In this document: positions 10,581 to 22,159 of the stretch, piece after piece
Layout of the letters: each line of letters begins with the position of its first letter
Numbering within the stretch: the stretch's first letter is position 1
Source: Parietaria judaica
Lineage: Eukaryota > Streptophyta > Magnoliopsida > Rosales > Urticaceae
NCBI GenBank assembly: GCA_954871525.1
Contig: OX940864.1
Location: 17,106,001 to 17,170,000 of the forward strand
DNA length: 64,000 bases
Reading direction: 5' to 3'
Program-made: the position numbers and the translations under genes
The notes under the pieces: model-generated
Seen by the model: the letters and a program-made list of their open reading frames with translations, nothing else
What the model was told of the DNA's origin: nothing
The model's database searches: none

Positions 10581-13500
10581 TTATTTTTAATAATATTCTG
10601 AAATTTTATTTGATAAATAACTTGAATCTTTTTTACCAAAATTAGTATTTAATAATTTATAATTAAATTATTTAAAACTAATAAAACTAAACCGTTTAAT
10701 ACATATAAAACTTAACCGTTTTACACCTAATAATTAAGCTGTCTGCAAAACAAAAAACAAAACATAAATAAATTGTCTGAAATTCCTAAGTTCATAAAAA
10801 TATAATCTAATGATCAGTATTGTGATGGTCGATGGTCCCATCATAACAGCTTCTGCTCGGAGAAATGCGAGCCTGTCCTACACTAGGGCTTGCGCTGCTT
10901 CGAGAAGAAGTCAAAGATTTGGGATGGTCTTCCACGTTTCGAAGCATTGTCTTCGTCAAAGACATGATTTGAAAACTTAGATAGCTCTTCATGCCGTGAC
11001 TCCTCTTCGTCGGAATTTTGATTGTCCCTTAAAATTAAATTGTGTCTATACAATATACATATATATGTATGTATGTATGTATAAAGCTCAATAATTGTGG
11101 TGAAGCATATCTGGTTGTGTGTGACTTGCGTGTCCTCATGGTTGATGATGCAAGCACTAATTAGGGAAACAACTGGCGGCATCTCAAAGAGATAAATTTA
11201 GCCTATATCAATCAATAATTCAATATAGCTTCGAATATTCCACTCCTTCACGACCATCAACATTCATTTATATATATAATATTATATTATATGTATGTAG
11301 TGTACACTGCGTACTAATGATGTTTATGTGTTATAATATTGATGTTTAATCTTAAGCATTTTGGTGTGTCAAATATCAACAAAGATGTGATAACAAGAAC
11401 GTAAAAAAAAAAAAAAAAAAAAAATAATTAACGTTGATGAAACAATAGAATACTGCCGTTTTGAAATGCGAAACGAGGGAATTCGGCTGAATTCCGAGAC
11501 CTCGATCTGTGTTTTTTTTTCCGTCAGGTTCTTCCATTAGAAAAATGGTAGAGCGACATTTTTTTCTGTTAAATTAGTCTCACTACTCCAAAAATGCCAA
11601 GAATTATGTAGTTTTAAAATATGAAATTATGTTTATTTATATCACTTAAATGAGATATTTTGTAATAGAAAACCACTCAAAATGAAGAAGAAGAAAAAAA
11701 AAATCATATCACGAGTTGGATAAAACAAAAAGGGAAATGGAAAAAATGGTTGTCATTTTGACTTTGAGTACTTTGAGCATGGAATTTAGTTTGCAAAATA
11801 ACAAGGATGTGGATCCAAAACATTTGTATAGACATGACCTATTTATTTATTGATATATTTATTTATTTTATGTACATCTAGCTAGAGAATAACTTTGTTC
11901 TTCGATGATAGTGAGTAGTTGTGGAGCTTCATATTTCCTCTCATTATTTCTTTTATATATTCTCTTCTTTTTTTTTTTGATGAATTTCTTTTATATATTC
12001 TCGTCCAGAAACTAACGACAGCTAATAATTAGTGAAATGAAATTCATGTGTTTTGTCATTAAATGTGAACTTTGTTTAAACATTTTTCCAGCTCTCATGT
12101 ATTATTTAGTATGTTGAAAATCAGAAACACCATAATGAGAGTGAAAAATCTATCGCGAGAAGCACCCCAACGGAGACCGAATATTAACGTCGAACTGAAT
12201 ATCATTCCCGAAACCAATATAATGGAAACTGAATATTAGTCACAAAAGCAACGTATCAAGAACTCAAAATCTGTTTTGGAATCAACATATCGAAGAGCGA
12301 ATATCAGTGTAACGTATCATAACTTGTGAGAAATGAACATCAAATCTTGAATCAAAATGTTACAAAGTAATAAGAATTTCGAAAGCACTATCGAGGTATA
12401 TCAATCCCGAAACCATTATATATCTGGGTATATCAAATGTAACCATATTATAAGAGAACGAAAGTTTATTTCGAAAGCACTATAAGACCAAATGGAAAAA
12501 AACCAACGTATCGCGGGGTATATATCAGTCCCGAAACCACTATATCGGGGATTGATTAATTATTTGTCTTTTGACAAAACGTATCAAGGACTGGAAAATC
12601 ATTCTTGTAGATCTATCAGCACTTGAAAAAAGTTCCATAAAAAATATATTAAGGATTGAAGGACATATATATTTATATATATTATCAACAAACAATACTA
12701 CAAAGTAACATACGGGATTAGGCATCACGGACTAATAAGTGACCTTAATGCCAACTAGGGACTGATTTGCAAATACTTGAATAAATAAATCACCAATATT
12801 TTTTAGTTAATATGGACTTCTAGAAACAATATATAAGACAACGAATATTACAGCCATGTTACTATTCTATAAACCCTAGTACGTACCTAAACTCTTAGAA
12901 TTTTTTTACTTCGTCTATTCTTGATCTTGATCTACATGTTCTTAATAATTGGAATTTCGAGAACGAGAACAAAACCACGTGAGCAATCTGTCCGCAGACA
13001 AGTTACTAAACTTAGCAACCTTTCACTTTTCTAGCAATCCACTTTTACGTATATATTATAAGTCATATTTACATGCTTATATTTATTATAAGTCATAATT
13101 ACATGCTTAATTATATATATGATAATTTGTTATATTATAGAGATAAGCATAGTATGAGACAAAAAGGTGCGTAAAAGATCAGTAATAACAACGCCAAAAC
13201 TTTTTATTATCTTGGGACTTTATCTAGATTAATCATTATAACAAAAAGCGTAAGGCGCCTCCTTCATGTTACAACATTAATTTTAATGTCGGATAATTAT
13301 TGAATTTTCGATTACTACAAGACCTCTTGCTTTAACTAGCAGTGAAAGGGTTGTTCTTCATCAACAATGAATAGTTGATTGCATTATTTGAAGAATTTTT
13401 CAACTTTATGTAAAAGGTGAAATAGCTTTAAACCTCGACGACGCGCGCGGTTGGATTATAGAGGATTGATGGCCTGAAATTCTTTACTAGTCTTCAACCA

Positions 13501-14467
13501 AAACATCGGCCTCAATCTTCTGCAATGGATATAAATCACGAACTATCATCTTCTTTGATTTTGGCTCCATATATTTTGTAGGCAATCTTGAAGAAAACAA
13601 ATTAAATCATTTTATTCATTGAGGATATGTAAATCTTTTTTATTATTGCGTAATATTTATGTCTAGATACATATTTTTATACTAAATGGTATAACAACCA
13701 ATACGACAACTTGACAAGAAAGCTAATACGTCGTAAAATAATACAAAGATGATGTTCCAATACACACACACACACACATATATATATATAGTGAGAGAGA
13801 TATTAGTTCGTGGACTATTAAAAACTTTATGATATATTATGATTCAACAGAAATATGGGATAGACATGACTTAGTACTGAATTATTGATATCGGTACGTA
13901 GATGTCCAACGACTTTTCATACAATTGAATAAACATACTCATGCTTGATCTGCCACATTACCTAGCGTTTTGGAAACGGGAAGTATTATATAATATAAAT
14001 TATATGTATGTATCTATGTATATGAAAACAGGAATCAGATATACAACGCATTATAATACAAAATGGTCCTAACAACAATTCAAATACTAAAGTTTTATCT
14101 AAAAATAAAAAAGTCAAAACAAAAAATAATGATAAATTGATGGAGACCAGTAGGATGAAACTATATAAATCTTAAATGCATAGGTGTTACATGTACAAAA
14201 AAACATTTAATATTGAGGCGATGACATGGACCATGAACATGCAGCGAATTAGGAACAAGGGACAAATATTATGCCAAAAATTCAACTCAGACACAGAGAT
14301 GGATATATATATATATATAGAGAAGAGAGAGAGAGGTGTAACCACACCCAAAAGGGTGGTCACCTTTTGATTGTAGGGTTTTGCGTTGACTTGGTGAAAT
14401 ATATAGTATTGTCTTTGGTCACTCGTGCTTTGTTAAAATAGTCTTTGATGATTTTGTTTTATATACA

Positions 14468-14511
<44 letters not shown>

Positions 14512-14933
14512 TGTTTTATAATGATAGGCAAGAGTGACCTAAGATGGAAAGGGCAGTTCGAGGAATTGGGATGCGGAGACAAAGACCATTTGGACCTTTT
14601 CACACAACCTCTTAGAGCATATTATAGTATCTTATTAAGCTTTAGGAAGTGACCAAAAGATAAAATCTATAATAAATTGATAGTAAGTTATTACTAAGAA
14701 ACTAGCTAGTTAGGAGTTCATTGCCTCATCGATATATTATAATTTATAACTAATAAATCGAACAAAGAAATGGCTAAGGACAAAAGCTCAGCATGCACTT
14801 TCTAGAGAGTATATGATGCGATATAAAAGGAGTTGACCTTTATAGAGCATCGCGATACTAACAATTTAACAAATAACAATTTTAACATATATGCCAAGTA
14901 ATACAGAAATCATTATCTAATACAATTTTTTTA

Positions 14934-15384
14934 GGGTAAGTACACCATGAAGTATAAAAAATTCTACGGCATATTCTTAATTCTATTTTGTCGTAGTATA
15001 AGTACCAAAAGTAATTTTTTTAATGTCATTGTAAGTTCCAAATAGCTTTCATTATGACTCATCAGTCACGTGCCACTAGTCACATTTTTTTAGCATCACC
15101 AACAACGAAGTTAATAGCACCAATGTTGTTGATGTTAATCCCGAAATCGGATTAGAGAGGTCTTACGCAAGATATAGGTTTTTTATTTTATTTTACTAAA
15201 ACAATACCGAAGTCGGAGATGCTAACCCCGAATGTGGGTTTATAAACTCCGATTTTGGGGTTAAAATCTTTGAATCGGGAGAAAATGGAATTCGTGGGCG
15301 TGTAAAAAAGTGACATATACATTTGACTGATGAGCCATAACGGAAATCACTTGGAACTTATGGTGCACAGTCTTAGTTTACCAG
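14934..15384. mobile_element. Foldback/MITE-like element
   Basis: The two flanks are imperfect inverted copies of each other. The left contains AAGTTCCAAATAGCTTTC then ATGACTCATCAGTCA. The right, read in reverse, contains AAGTTCCAAGTGATTTCC then ATGGCTCATCAGTCA. The outer ends GGGTAAGTACACCATGAAG and its inverse CTTATGGTGCAC...TTTACC also pair. The core has CCCGAA/TTCGGG-type words. Superfamily and target duplication were not resolved. Confidence 0.5.
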
Positions 15385-15416
15385 GATAAAATAAGATTAT
15401 GAATATGTGAAATTTT

Positions 15417-16030
15417 TTGTACTTCAAGATACTTTTATCATTGTTTACCCTTTTTTATATATGTGAGTTTAAGTCTGACTTGACTCAACCCCTACCAGAG
15501 ATCTCCCCACCAGAGTTTCCCCTAACAGAGAAGGGCTCGAGCAGAAATCTCCCTAGCAGGAATTCCCCCACCAGAGATGGGTCCGACCAGAGATTTCCCC
15601 CAGCAGGAAGGGACCCGACCACGAATGCTCCTATTGGAGATGGCCCTAGCAGAGATGCCCCCTAGCAGCAAAGGACCCTAGCAGGATTATTTCGGGCAGA
15701 AACGGGAAACGCCAGAAGTCAAGAAGAGCTATTCCAGGAAGGTGCCAAACTTGAGGAGCAAGTTTGGAGATTCGATTTGGCTTCCTGATTTGATAATGAT
15801 TTGGTTTCTCATTCTGTTAGGAAACGTTTAAATTGTAAAGATTTGATTAATTTTATTTTAGGAAGTTTAGCTAGGGTTTAGCTTTCTAGTTTCTCTATAA
15901 ATACAAGTCTTATGACTTTAGTTTGTAACTTTTGCTCTCTTTGCATTCGACATTAATCTGAGAAAATTCTCCCAACTTTCTTTGTCCTTTGTTTTTTTTG
16001 GCAGATCCATTCTCATTGGGAACCAATAAT
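15417..16030 (+). mobile_element. LTR-like sequence with degenerate AGCAGAGAT repeats
   Basis: A run of diverged short repeats (AGCAGAGAT, ACCAGAGAT, AGCAGGAA, CCCCCAGCAG) at about 15485-15720 is followed by an AT-rich stretch. A good TATA box (CTATAAATAC, about 15895) is followed by CT-rich leader-like sequence. That U3-TATA-R arrangement is typical of a retrotransposon LTR. The solo LTR at 35.0 kb shares the GAGCAGAGAT vocabulary. The 82-codon open frame at 15417-15665 is a translation of the repeats and not a gene. The boundaries are approximate. Confidence 0.4.
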
Positions 16031-17258
16031 ATAGAGACTTTAGTTACTCAAAATTGATAAAATAAATTATTTACCATAAGCTGCACCGATACAAAAGTCG
16101 AAAAGCATCCAACTACCTTTCTCTAGAACTCGTATATAGTACATTCACGAGACTATATTACAGCAATTCTTAAATCAAATTTAATTAAAATATATACCAT
16201 CCTAATCTATATAACTACTTTTCATTATTTAAGTAAGCGATATTCTATATATTATGTACATATAATTTCCGTGTGTATCTGCCGGGTCCATCAACGTTGA
16301 ATTTCGGAAGTTGGTTGGTGCTCTCTTGCTCACTACGGGGAAAGTTCATAACATCATTATGTATTAAATATTCATGCATACGCACGTTTCAAAAATCATA
16401 TTTTATATGTCCTTCAATAAAGAAAATAGCTTAACTATATTGTATTGTATGTACATAAAGCTACAATAATGTAAAACAAGAAATTTTGAGGTCAACAGCT
16501 GTAATGCATGCATGGATAACTTTTTCTTTGGTCTTTTTATAATATTTTTATCAAATGAGATATGATCTAGCATTCTAGCTAGTCACATACATATATAATA
16601 TATGAGTGAAGAAGCCATCAATTATATACAGCTATTTTCTTTTTTCAATTTTGATTTTGATTTTTTGTCTAACTTTCCCACTTTTTCTTCATTTTATGGC
16701 AAAATATATATAGTACATGTGCTTTCATATGAACCACGCGATTATTGTTGGTGTGGTAAATCACCATTAACCGTCAATAATTAACTACTACTATTAACCC
16801 AATTTGCTCTAATATTTGTGAAATTGTATCGTATGATCAAACTTGTCGCGTTTACCAGCCTGTTGGAGGGATATTTGAGTTAAGGGCCGCCATTGTTGTG
16901 GGACGAATTAGTGTGGGTTTATAGCTTCATTGATTGAACGAGGGCGTAATGAGAGTCCTCTTCAACGTGTAATATTAAATATTGATAATCTCGTTTGATT
17001 TTACTCTGATTCATAAATATTTGATGTAGGGTTTAAATTAAATACATTCGATATTATTTTATGCTTCGTGGATATAAACTACATATCGTTTTGACTTTAC
17101 GACGAAGTTCTAAATCTGTATGACTTTGAAATGATCTTTGTCAATATTTTCTATGATACCATTGTATGGATATATACTTGGCAAACGCTTAACAATATAT
17201 AAGAAAAAACCTAGTAAGCTGGGAATCAAGTGCACATATTTATGTATAATATATATAC

Positions 17259-17305
<47 letters not shown>

Positions 17306-18942
17306 CACTTGTTTCCTAGCTACTAGGATTTTGTTCAATAATCTGCCATCAACTTGAAGAGTATTTGAAATCGGAACACTACTTGTAAACTATTCGGTCC
17401 ATATGCGATTTATTTTTTGACTGAATATGATTATTTTATATAGTGAAGAAGGAGAAGACTTGATTAATTATTTATCAATAAAAAGGTAAACACATTAAAT
17501 ATAGCCAACATGGTAACTCTAACAATGTCAACATTTAAATTATAATTAACCTATTGTATAGTTTGCTTCCACATGTCATCAATGAGCACGTATTATATAT
17601 GATCATTAATTACAACATAATCATACATATTAATGTATATATATATATATATATATATTATACACAGAAAGGGTATTTATATTGACATAAACATTAAATA
17701 CTAAATGATCAATCAATACTCAACTGAAACCTACCCGAATGTCAACTACCTTTCTAATTATATAAGAAGCTCGATTATGACTCGGAAGTAGCAACAACTT
17801 TATTTAATTAGAGAGTGTAAGATCTCATCTGTGGTGTACGGACAAAATCAATAAGTTAAATACGTGTATATATACATATATAAATATAATATATCCTTGT
17901 AGATTGAACTAAACTTTCACTTTTCTCCTTTTTAACCACGAGCTAATTAATTGCTGTCAAATACGATTTATTTATAGAAATGAATTTTGGGGTTTCGTAT
18001 TAAAAAAAAAATTAAGATTAGTTATACATGTCTCGAATCAACTATGTTGCGTTGAGCAACTTATTCTACTGGAACTGTTATGAAAATTCGATACAGAGTT
18101 GTCAAGCTAAGCTTATCATTTAGTAAATGTAGTTAAGGTATTTCACATGTTTTATTATGTAGTCCAAATATTTTAGTATAGTATATTGGCTTGTAACCGA
18201 CGTCGTAATGCTTTGAAAAAATTTATAACCGAAGGAATCTGACTGGGTAATAATACTAGATCCAATTTGCAAGTGGCAAGGCCATAGTAGAGAAAACCAT
18301 TTTTTGACCTTGACAATTATGTATCTATGCCTTAATAGTAAAATTGATGATATTGAGAGATATTGCGGTAAAAAAAAAAAAGCATAATGGAGTTTTTTTT
18401 TTTTTTAAGAAATTAATCTGACCCATTGTTTTATCATAGTGAATGACTTGAGTATCTGATTCAATCTTTAGTAGTACCTTTTGAGAATCAATCTAAGAAT
18501 TTTTGAAGGATTTAGTCCTTATATTAGTTAGATGATTACTATACAGTCCCTAAAAATTAAATTTTGACAAATACATCGACCACGAACTCAGTAGCTGCAG
18601 CAAGAGCTATATGTGAAATATAGCGTTTAGTAATTATTGATCTGATGAATTAAGTTAGTCATAGGATTTGGTCCTAAATCCCCAAATTAAAAACGCAAAT
18701 CAAAAGCGTCAAAAATAAATGATGCCACACAAAATTACAATGGTTAAACTGCTCTGAGTGTAGGAAGTAAACCCACTTAATGATCGCAATCGTCTTGAAT
18801 TATAATTAGATCGAGTTCTTGTGTTTATAACCCTTTTTTTTTTAAGTCTCAGTGATTTAATCTGCTCCGAGTGTAGGAGGTATGCCAACTTGCTGACTGC
18901 AAATCATCTCTAATTAATTAGCTCGGGGTCCGGTATCACAAC
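16031..18942. other. AT-rich intergenic DNA
   Basis: No gene could be supported. It contains (TA)n tracts at about 17253-17302 and 17635-17660, and several near-palindromic AT stretches. Confidence 0.5.
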
Positions 18943-19506
18943 TAGGGGTGGCAATTCGGGTTTCATGTCGTGTTCGTGCCGGGTCTTAATCGTTTTTTAC
19001 TTATTTTATCTAGACTCAGACCCGCCCCATTTATTAATCGTGTTAGAAGACGAAATCCAAACCCACCCCATTTAAATAACGTGTTTATCGTGTCTACCCG
19101 TTTAACCCAATTAATAGATTCATGTATTTATAAATGATAATTTATACTCATTTAACTTAATTTATTTAACTATATTATCAAAGATTTTACATTTAACTTA
19201 CAAATTTTTATGTTCATCAATTGTAAGACGTAATTAATCAAATAAAAATATAAATTTCTTATATAATAAGTATTAAAACACTTAATAACATATATAAAAT
19301 GCATAAAATGTAACTTTTCGCTCTTTAATCGTGTCTAATTGGGTCCCATCGTGTTATCGTATTCGTGTCGTGTTTACCCGTTATTTAATCGTGTTAATCG
19401 TGTTTGACACGGTTGGACCCAGATCCATTTATGGTAGACCCAGACCCGTTTAAATCGTGTCGTAAGCGTTTCGTGTTTCGTGTCCGGCCCCATATTGCCA
19501 CCCCTA
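18943..19506. mobile_element. hAT-type MITE with perfect 8-bp TSD
   Basis: A 564-bp element that starts TAGGGGTGGCAATTCGGG and ends CATATTGCCACCCCTA. The target duplication ATCACAAC is perfect at 18935-18942 and 19507-19514. Subterminal DNA is filled with CGTGTC/GACACG-type words (ATCGTGTCGTG, CGTGTTTACCCG) in both orientations. There is no open frame. It was mobilised by a transposase in trans. Confidence 0.9.
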
Positions 19507-19604
19507 ATCACAACCCTCATTTTTTCAAAGTTCCAATTATTCAACTTCACAACTTCAACAGAGTTGAACCCTGAGAGTAGGTACCCCTATAAGAATAAAC
19601 AAAA

Positions 19605-19644
<40 letters not shown>
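19605..19644 (+). repeat. (ATT)n microsatellite
   Basis: About 13 uninterrupted ATT units, non-coding. Confidence 0.9.
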
Positions 19645-19648
<4 letters not shown>

Positions 19649-20039
19649 ACACTAGTGTAAAGTCAATCAAATGATTTAATGTACCAAAACATATCTTAAT
19701 CTCGTAGAATAATCCCGGCAAAAATGTTTAAATTTTGACCAATTAAAGCGATAAGGATCTAAAAGAAAAATAATGACAAAAGTATCCAAAGTATACAAAT
19801 GTAAGACCATACACCGTCTTTTTTTTTCTTTTTTCTTTTTTACTGTTGTTGGTCAAATTTTAGTATAATTTTATTAAATTATACCCAAAAAAATATGTGG
19901 TCATCCAACTTTCGAGCTTTTTTATAATTTAAAATAAATAAAAAATGAGAAAATATATCGCATCATATTTATTAACTAGAGATATTTTTATAATTTATTG
20001 TTATTTTTTACTTTTAACCTGTTATGTACAATTTTAGAG

Positions 20040-21570
20040 ATATGTAAAATTTGGGCCCCATTGGCGAAAGTCAAAGCCCGCTAGCAAAGTCAAGGCTCAT
20101 TAGTCCAACCTCAAGCCCATCTGGCGAAGCCCGAATACCAAAGGGACATCCCTGAGAGCTGGTCGGTGCGGCTAGTTAAGCGATGACATCCCTCAAGACC
20201 ACCGACGACAAGGCGTTATGATCTCGACATCCCTCAAGGCCACCGGCGACAAGGCGTTATGATCTCGACATCCCTCAAGATCGCCGGCGACAAGGCATTA
20301 TGATCTCGACATCCTTCAAGGCCACCAAAGATAAGGCGTTATGATATCGACATCCCTCAAGACCACCGGCGACAAGGCGTTATGATCTCGACATCCCTCA
20401 TGGCCACCGACGACGGCGTATCAGGTATGCACAGGCAACGCACTTGGACGACGGACAATGCTAAAAGGAATGACGACCACTGCACCCGACAAAGGATCAT
20501 GGCGACCCCGCTTCGGACGAGGCACATGACGCACTCTTTCTTGGTCACCAAGGGAGGACATACACCATTCATCTCCCTAATTCAGGGAGAAATGGTCACC
20601 ACCTTTTCCTATAAATAGGAGGCTTCTCCTCCTCATTCTGGGACCTTTTCCACACTTGGAATTCTCTCTCCAAAATGAGAGCTTCTCTCTCTAGAATTTG
20701 CCTTCTTCCTGCGAGTTGGGTTCTGACACTCTGCTCCTCGGAGTCTCGCCTATCTTGGCTCGTCAGGAATAAGAACGATACTCAGCCCATGTCGATATTC
20801 GACCCTTGACGATCGTCGTGCCTTGCCGACCTTCGATCCATGTCGACGCCTGATCTTTGTCAAAGTTAGAGCTCTTGGTTGCCAAGGGTCTTTGAGATCG
20901 ATGCCTGACCTTAGAAGTCGTAATTATGGCGACTTGGTCCACCACTTAGACATGCCACCCCAGGCATGTCGCCTCGACGCCTCCTAGCCATGGCACCTAG
21001 TTGGTTCAACTAGCTTCGCCATCTAGCTACGTCGACAGAGACCACGTCTCCGCAATCAGCTCCCGGCTTGCCCAGGCAAGCTCAGGTACGTACGCCCTAA
21101 CCTTTCACTTTGAACTACGTGATGACCTGATCCTTTTAAAGGGTACGTAGGCAGCCTTTCACCAGGTTCGGCATCAAATATTTTTACCCTTTATCTTTTT
21201 CCCGTCTTAAAGCATATTCAATTACAAGCGTCATAGAGGCTTCGGAGGTTCAATCCTCCGATTCTCCTAGACGTGTTCTACATGTGCAGGTTACAGGAAC
21301 ATCTTGCCATCAAGGACGACGCCGCCAAGGCCGGCGACCTTGAGCCTAGGGCTTGCCATGGACCCAACTCTATGGTGACTCCCTTACTCAGAGGTTCGTC
21401 GGAGACGACCACCTCAAGTCAACGATCATCAGCACAGCTCATGCCACGCTGGAAGCAAGTATCCACCTTCAGCTAAGTCAACTTGCATTGACAATCATTC
21501 AATTATCCAAGTGTTCGTCGGGTCTGCTCGGGGCCCGGACCTTGGATCCGACTATAAGTTAAAGTCATTT
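20040..21570 (+). mobile_element. LTR-like sequence with TATA box and internal minisatellite
   Basis: This ~1.5-kb block has much higher GC than its flanks. It begins TGTAAAATTTGGGCCCC and carries a strong TATA motif (CCTATAAATAGG, about 20609-20620) followed by a CT-rich leader-like segment and more GC-rich sequence, the layout of a large gypsy-type LTR. Its right edge and target duplication could not be fixed; ...TTTTTACGCA near 21580 is a candidate. There is no adjacent pol coding. Small open frames inside are not convincing genes. Confidence 0.45.
20185..20418 (+). repeat. 41-bp tandem minisatellite, about 5.7 copies
   Basis: The unit starts GACATCCCTCAAGACCACCG and continues with a GACAAGGCGTTATGATCTC-type half. 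Copies start at 20185, 20226, 20267, 20308, 20349 and 20390, so the period is exactly 41 bp, with substitutions only. It sits upstream of the TATA motif in the LTR-like block. Confidence 0.92.
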
Positions 21571-21697
21571 TTACGCATTAACATAACCGTTGTCTTATTA
21601 GTTAGCGGAAGTTTGGATATTTTTCAATGATATTCCTAATACTAATCTGTTGTAAGATATTTGAATTTTGAACTATATAATGAATTATATATAAAAA

Positions 21698-22159
21698 GGG
21701 TTAATGACGGCAAAATACCCAAAGTTTAGTCAAAGAACCCCTCGTGTACCCAAAGTTTAAAAGTGGTGGTATCCAAAGTCCTATTTGGGGAGTTGACCAC
21801 TTAATTCCCGTAACGCCATTAACTTACCCGTTAACTATGGCCACGCAGACAAACGTGGTTTGCTGATATAACAATTTTCGCCACATGGATGAGCCCAAAT
21901 CAGCATCGTTTACGACAAAACTACGAATTAAACCCCTAATAAATACTATTTAATACAACTAATTGAACCCCTAATGATTACACTTAACAAAACAAATTTG
22001 TCCACGTGGCCAGAGTTAATAGGTAAGTTAACGGCGTTACGAGAATGGAGTGGTCAACTCCCTAAATGTGACTTTGGGTATTTTTGCCATCACTTTTAAA
22101 CTTTGAGTACACGAGGGGTTCTTTGACCAAACTTTAAGTATTTTAGCCGTCATTAACCC
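21698..22159. mobile_element. Long-TIR Mutator-like foldback element
   Basis: Starts GGGTTAATGACGGCAAAATA and ends with the inverse ...GCCGTCATTAACCC. The arms (about 210 and 200 bp) pair across almost the whole element, including CCAAAGTTT(A/G)GTCAAAGAAC and CCACGTGGACAAA-type words. Same family as 28740, 62926 and, more distantly, 37561, 48781 and 63307. No clear 9-bp duplication was found, so flanks may have diverged. Confidence 0.75.

Larger units (their letters stand above)
9841..14933. other. AT-rich intergenic DNA with repeats
   Basis: No gene could be supported. Listed separately are a tandem duplication near 10.0 kb and a CACTA-like subterminal fragment at 10.2-10.58 kb. Other contents are a (TA)n(TG)n tract at about 14467-14511 and (CA)n(TA)n near 13765-13790. 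A stretch at about 12140-12560 contains several diverged 'CCCGAAACCA...TATAT' words of unknown origin. Confidence 0.5.

Noticed and set aside
15417..15665. 82-codon Pro/Ser-rich open frame
   Set aside because: It is a translation of degenerate AGCAGAGAT repeats in an LTR-like region and lacks any domain.
20382..21562. Small open frames within the LTR-like block at 20-21.6 kb
   Set aside because: Short, mutually overlapping frames on both strands with no gag or pol motif, partly made of the 41-bp repeat.
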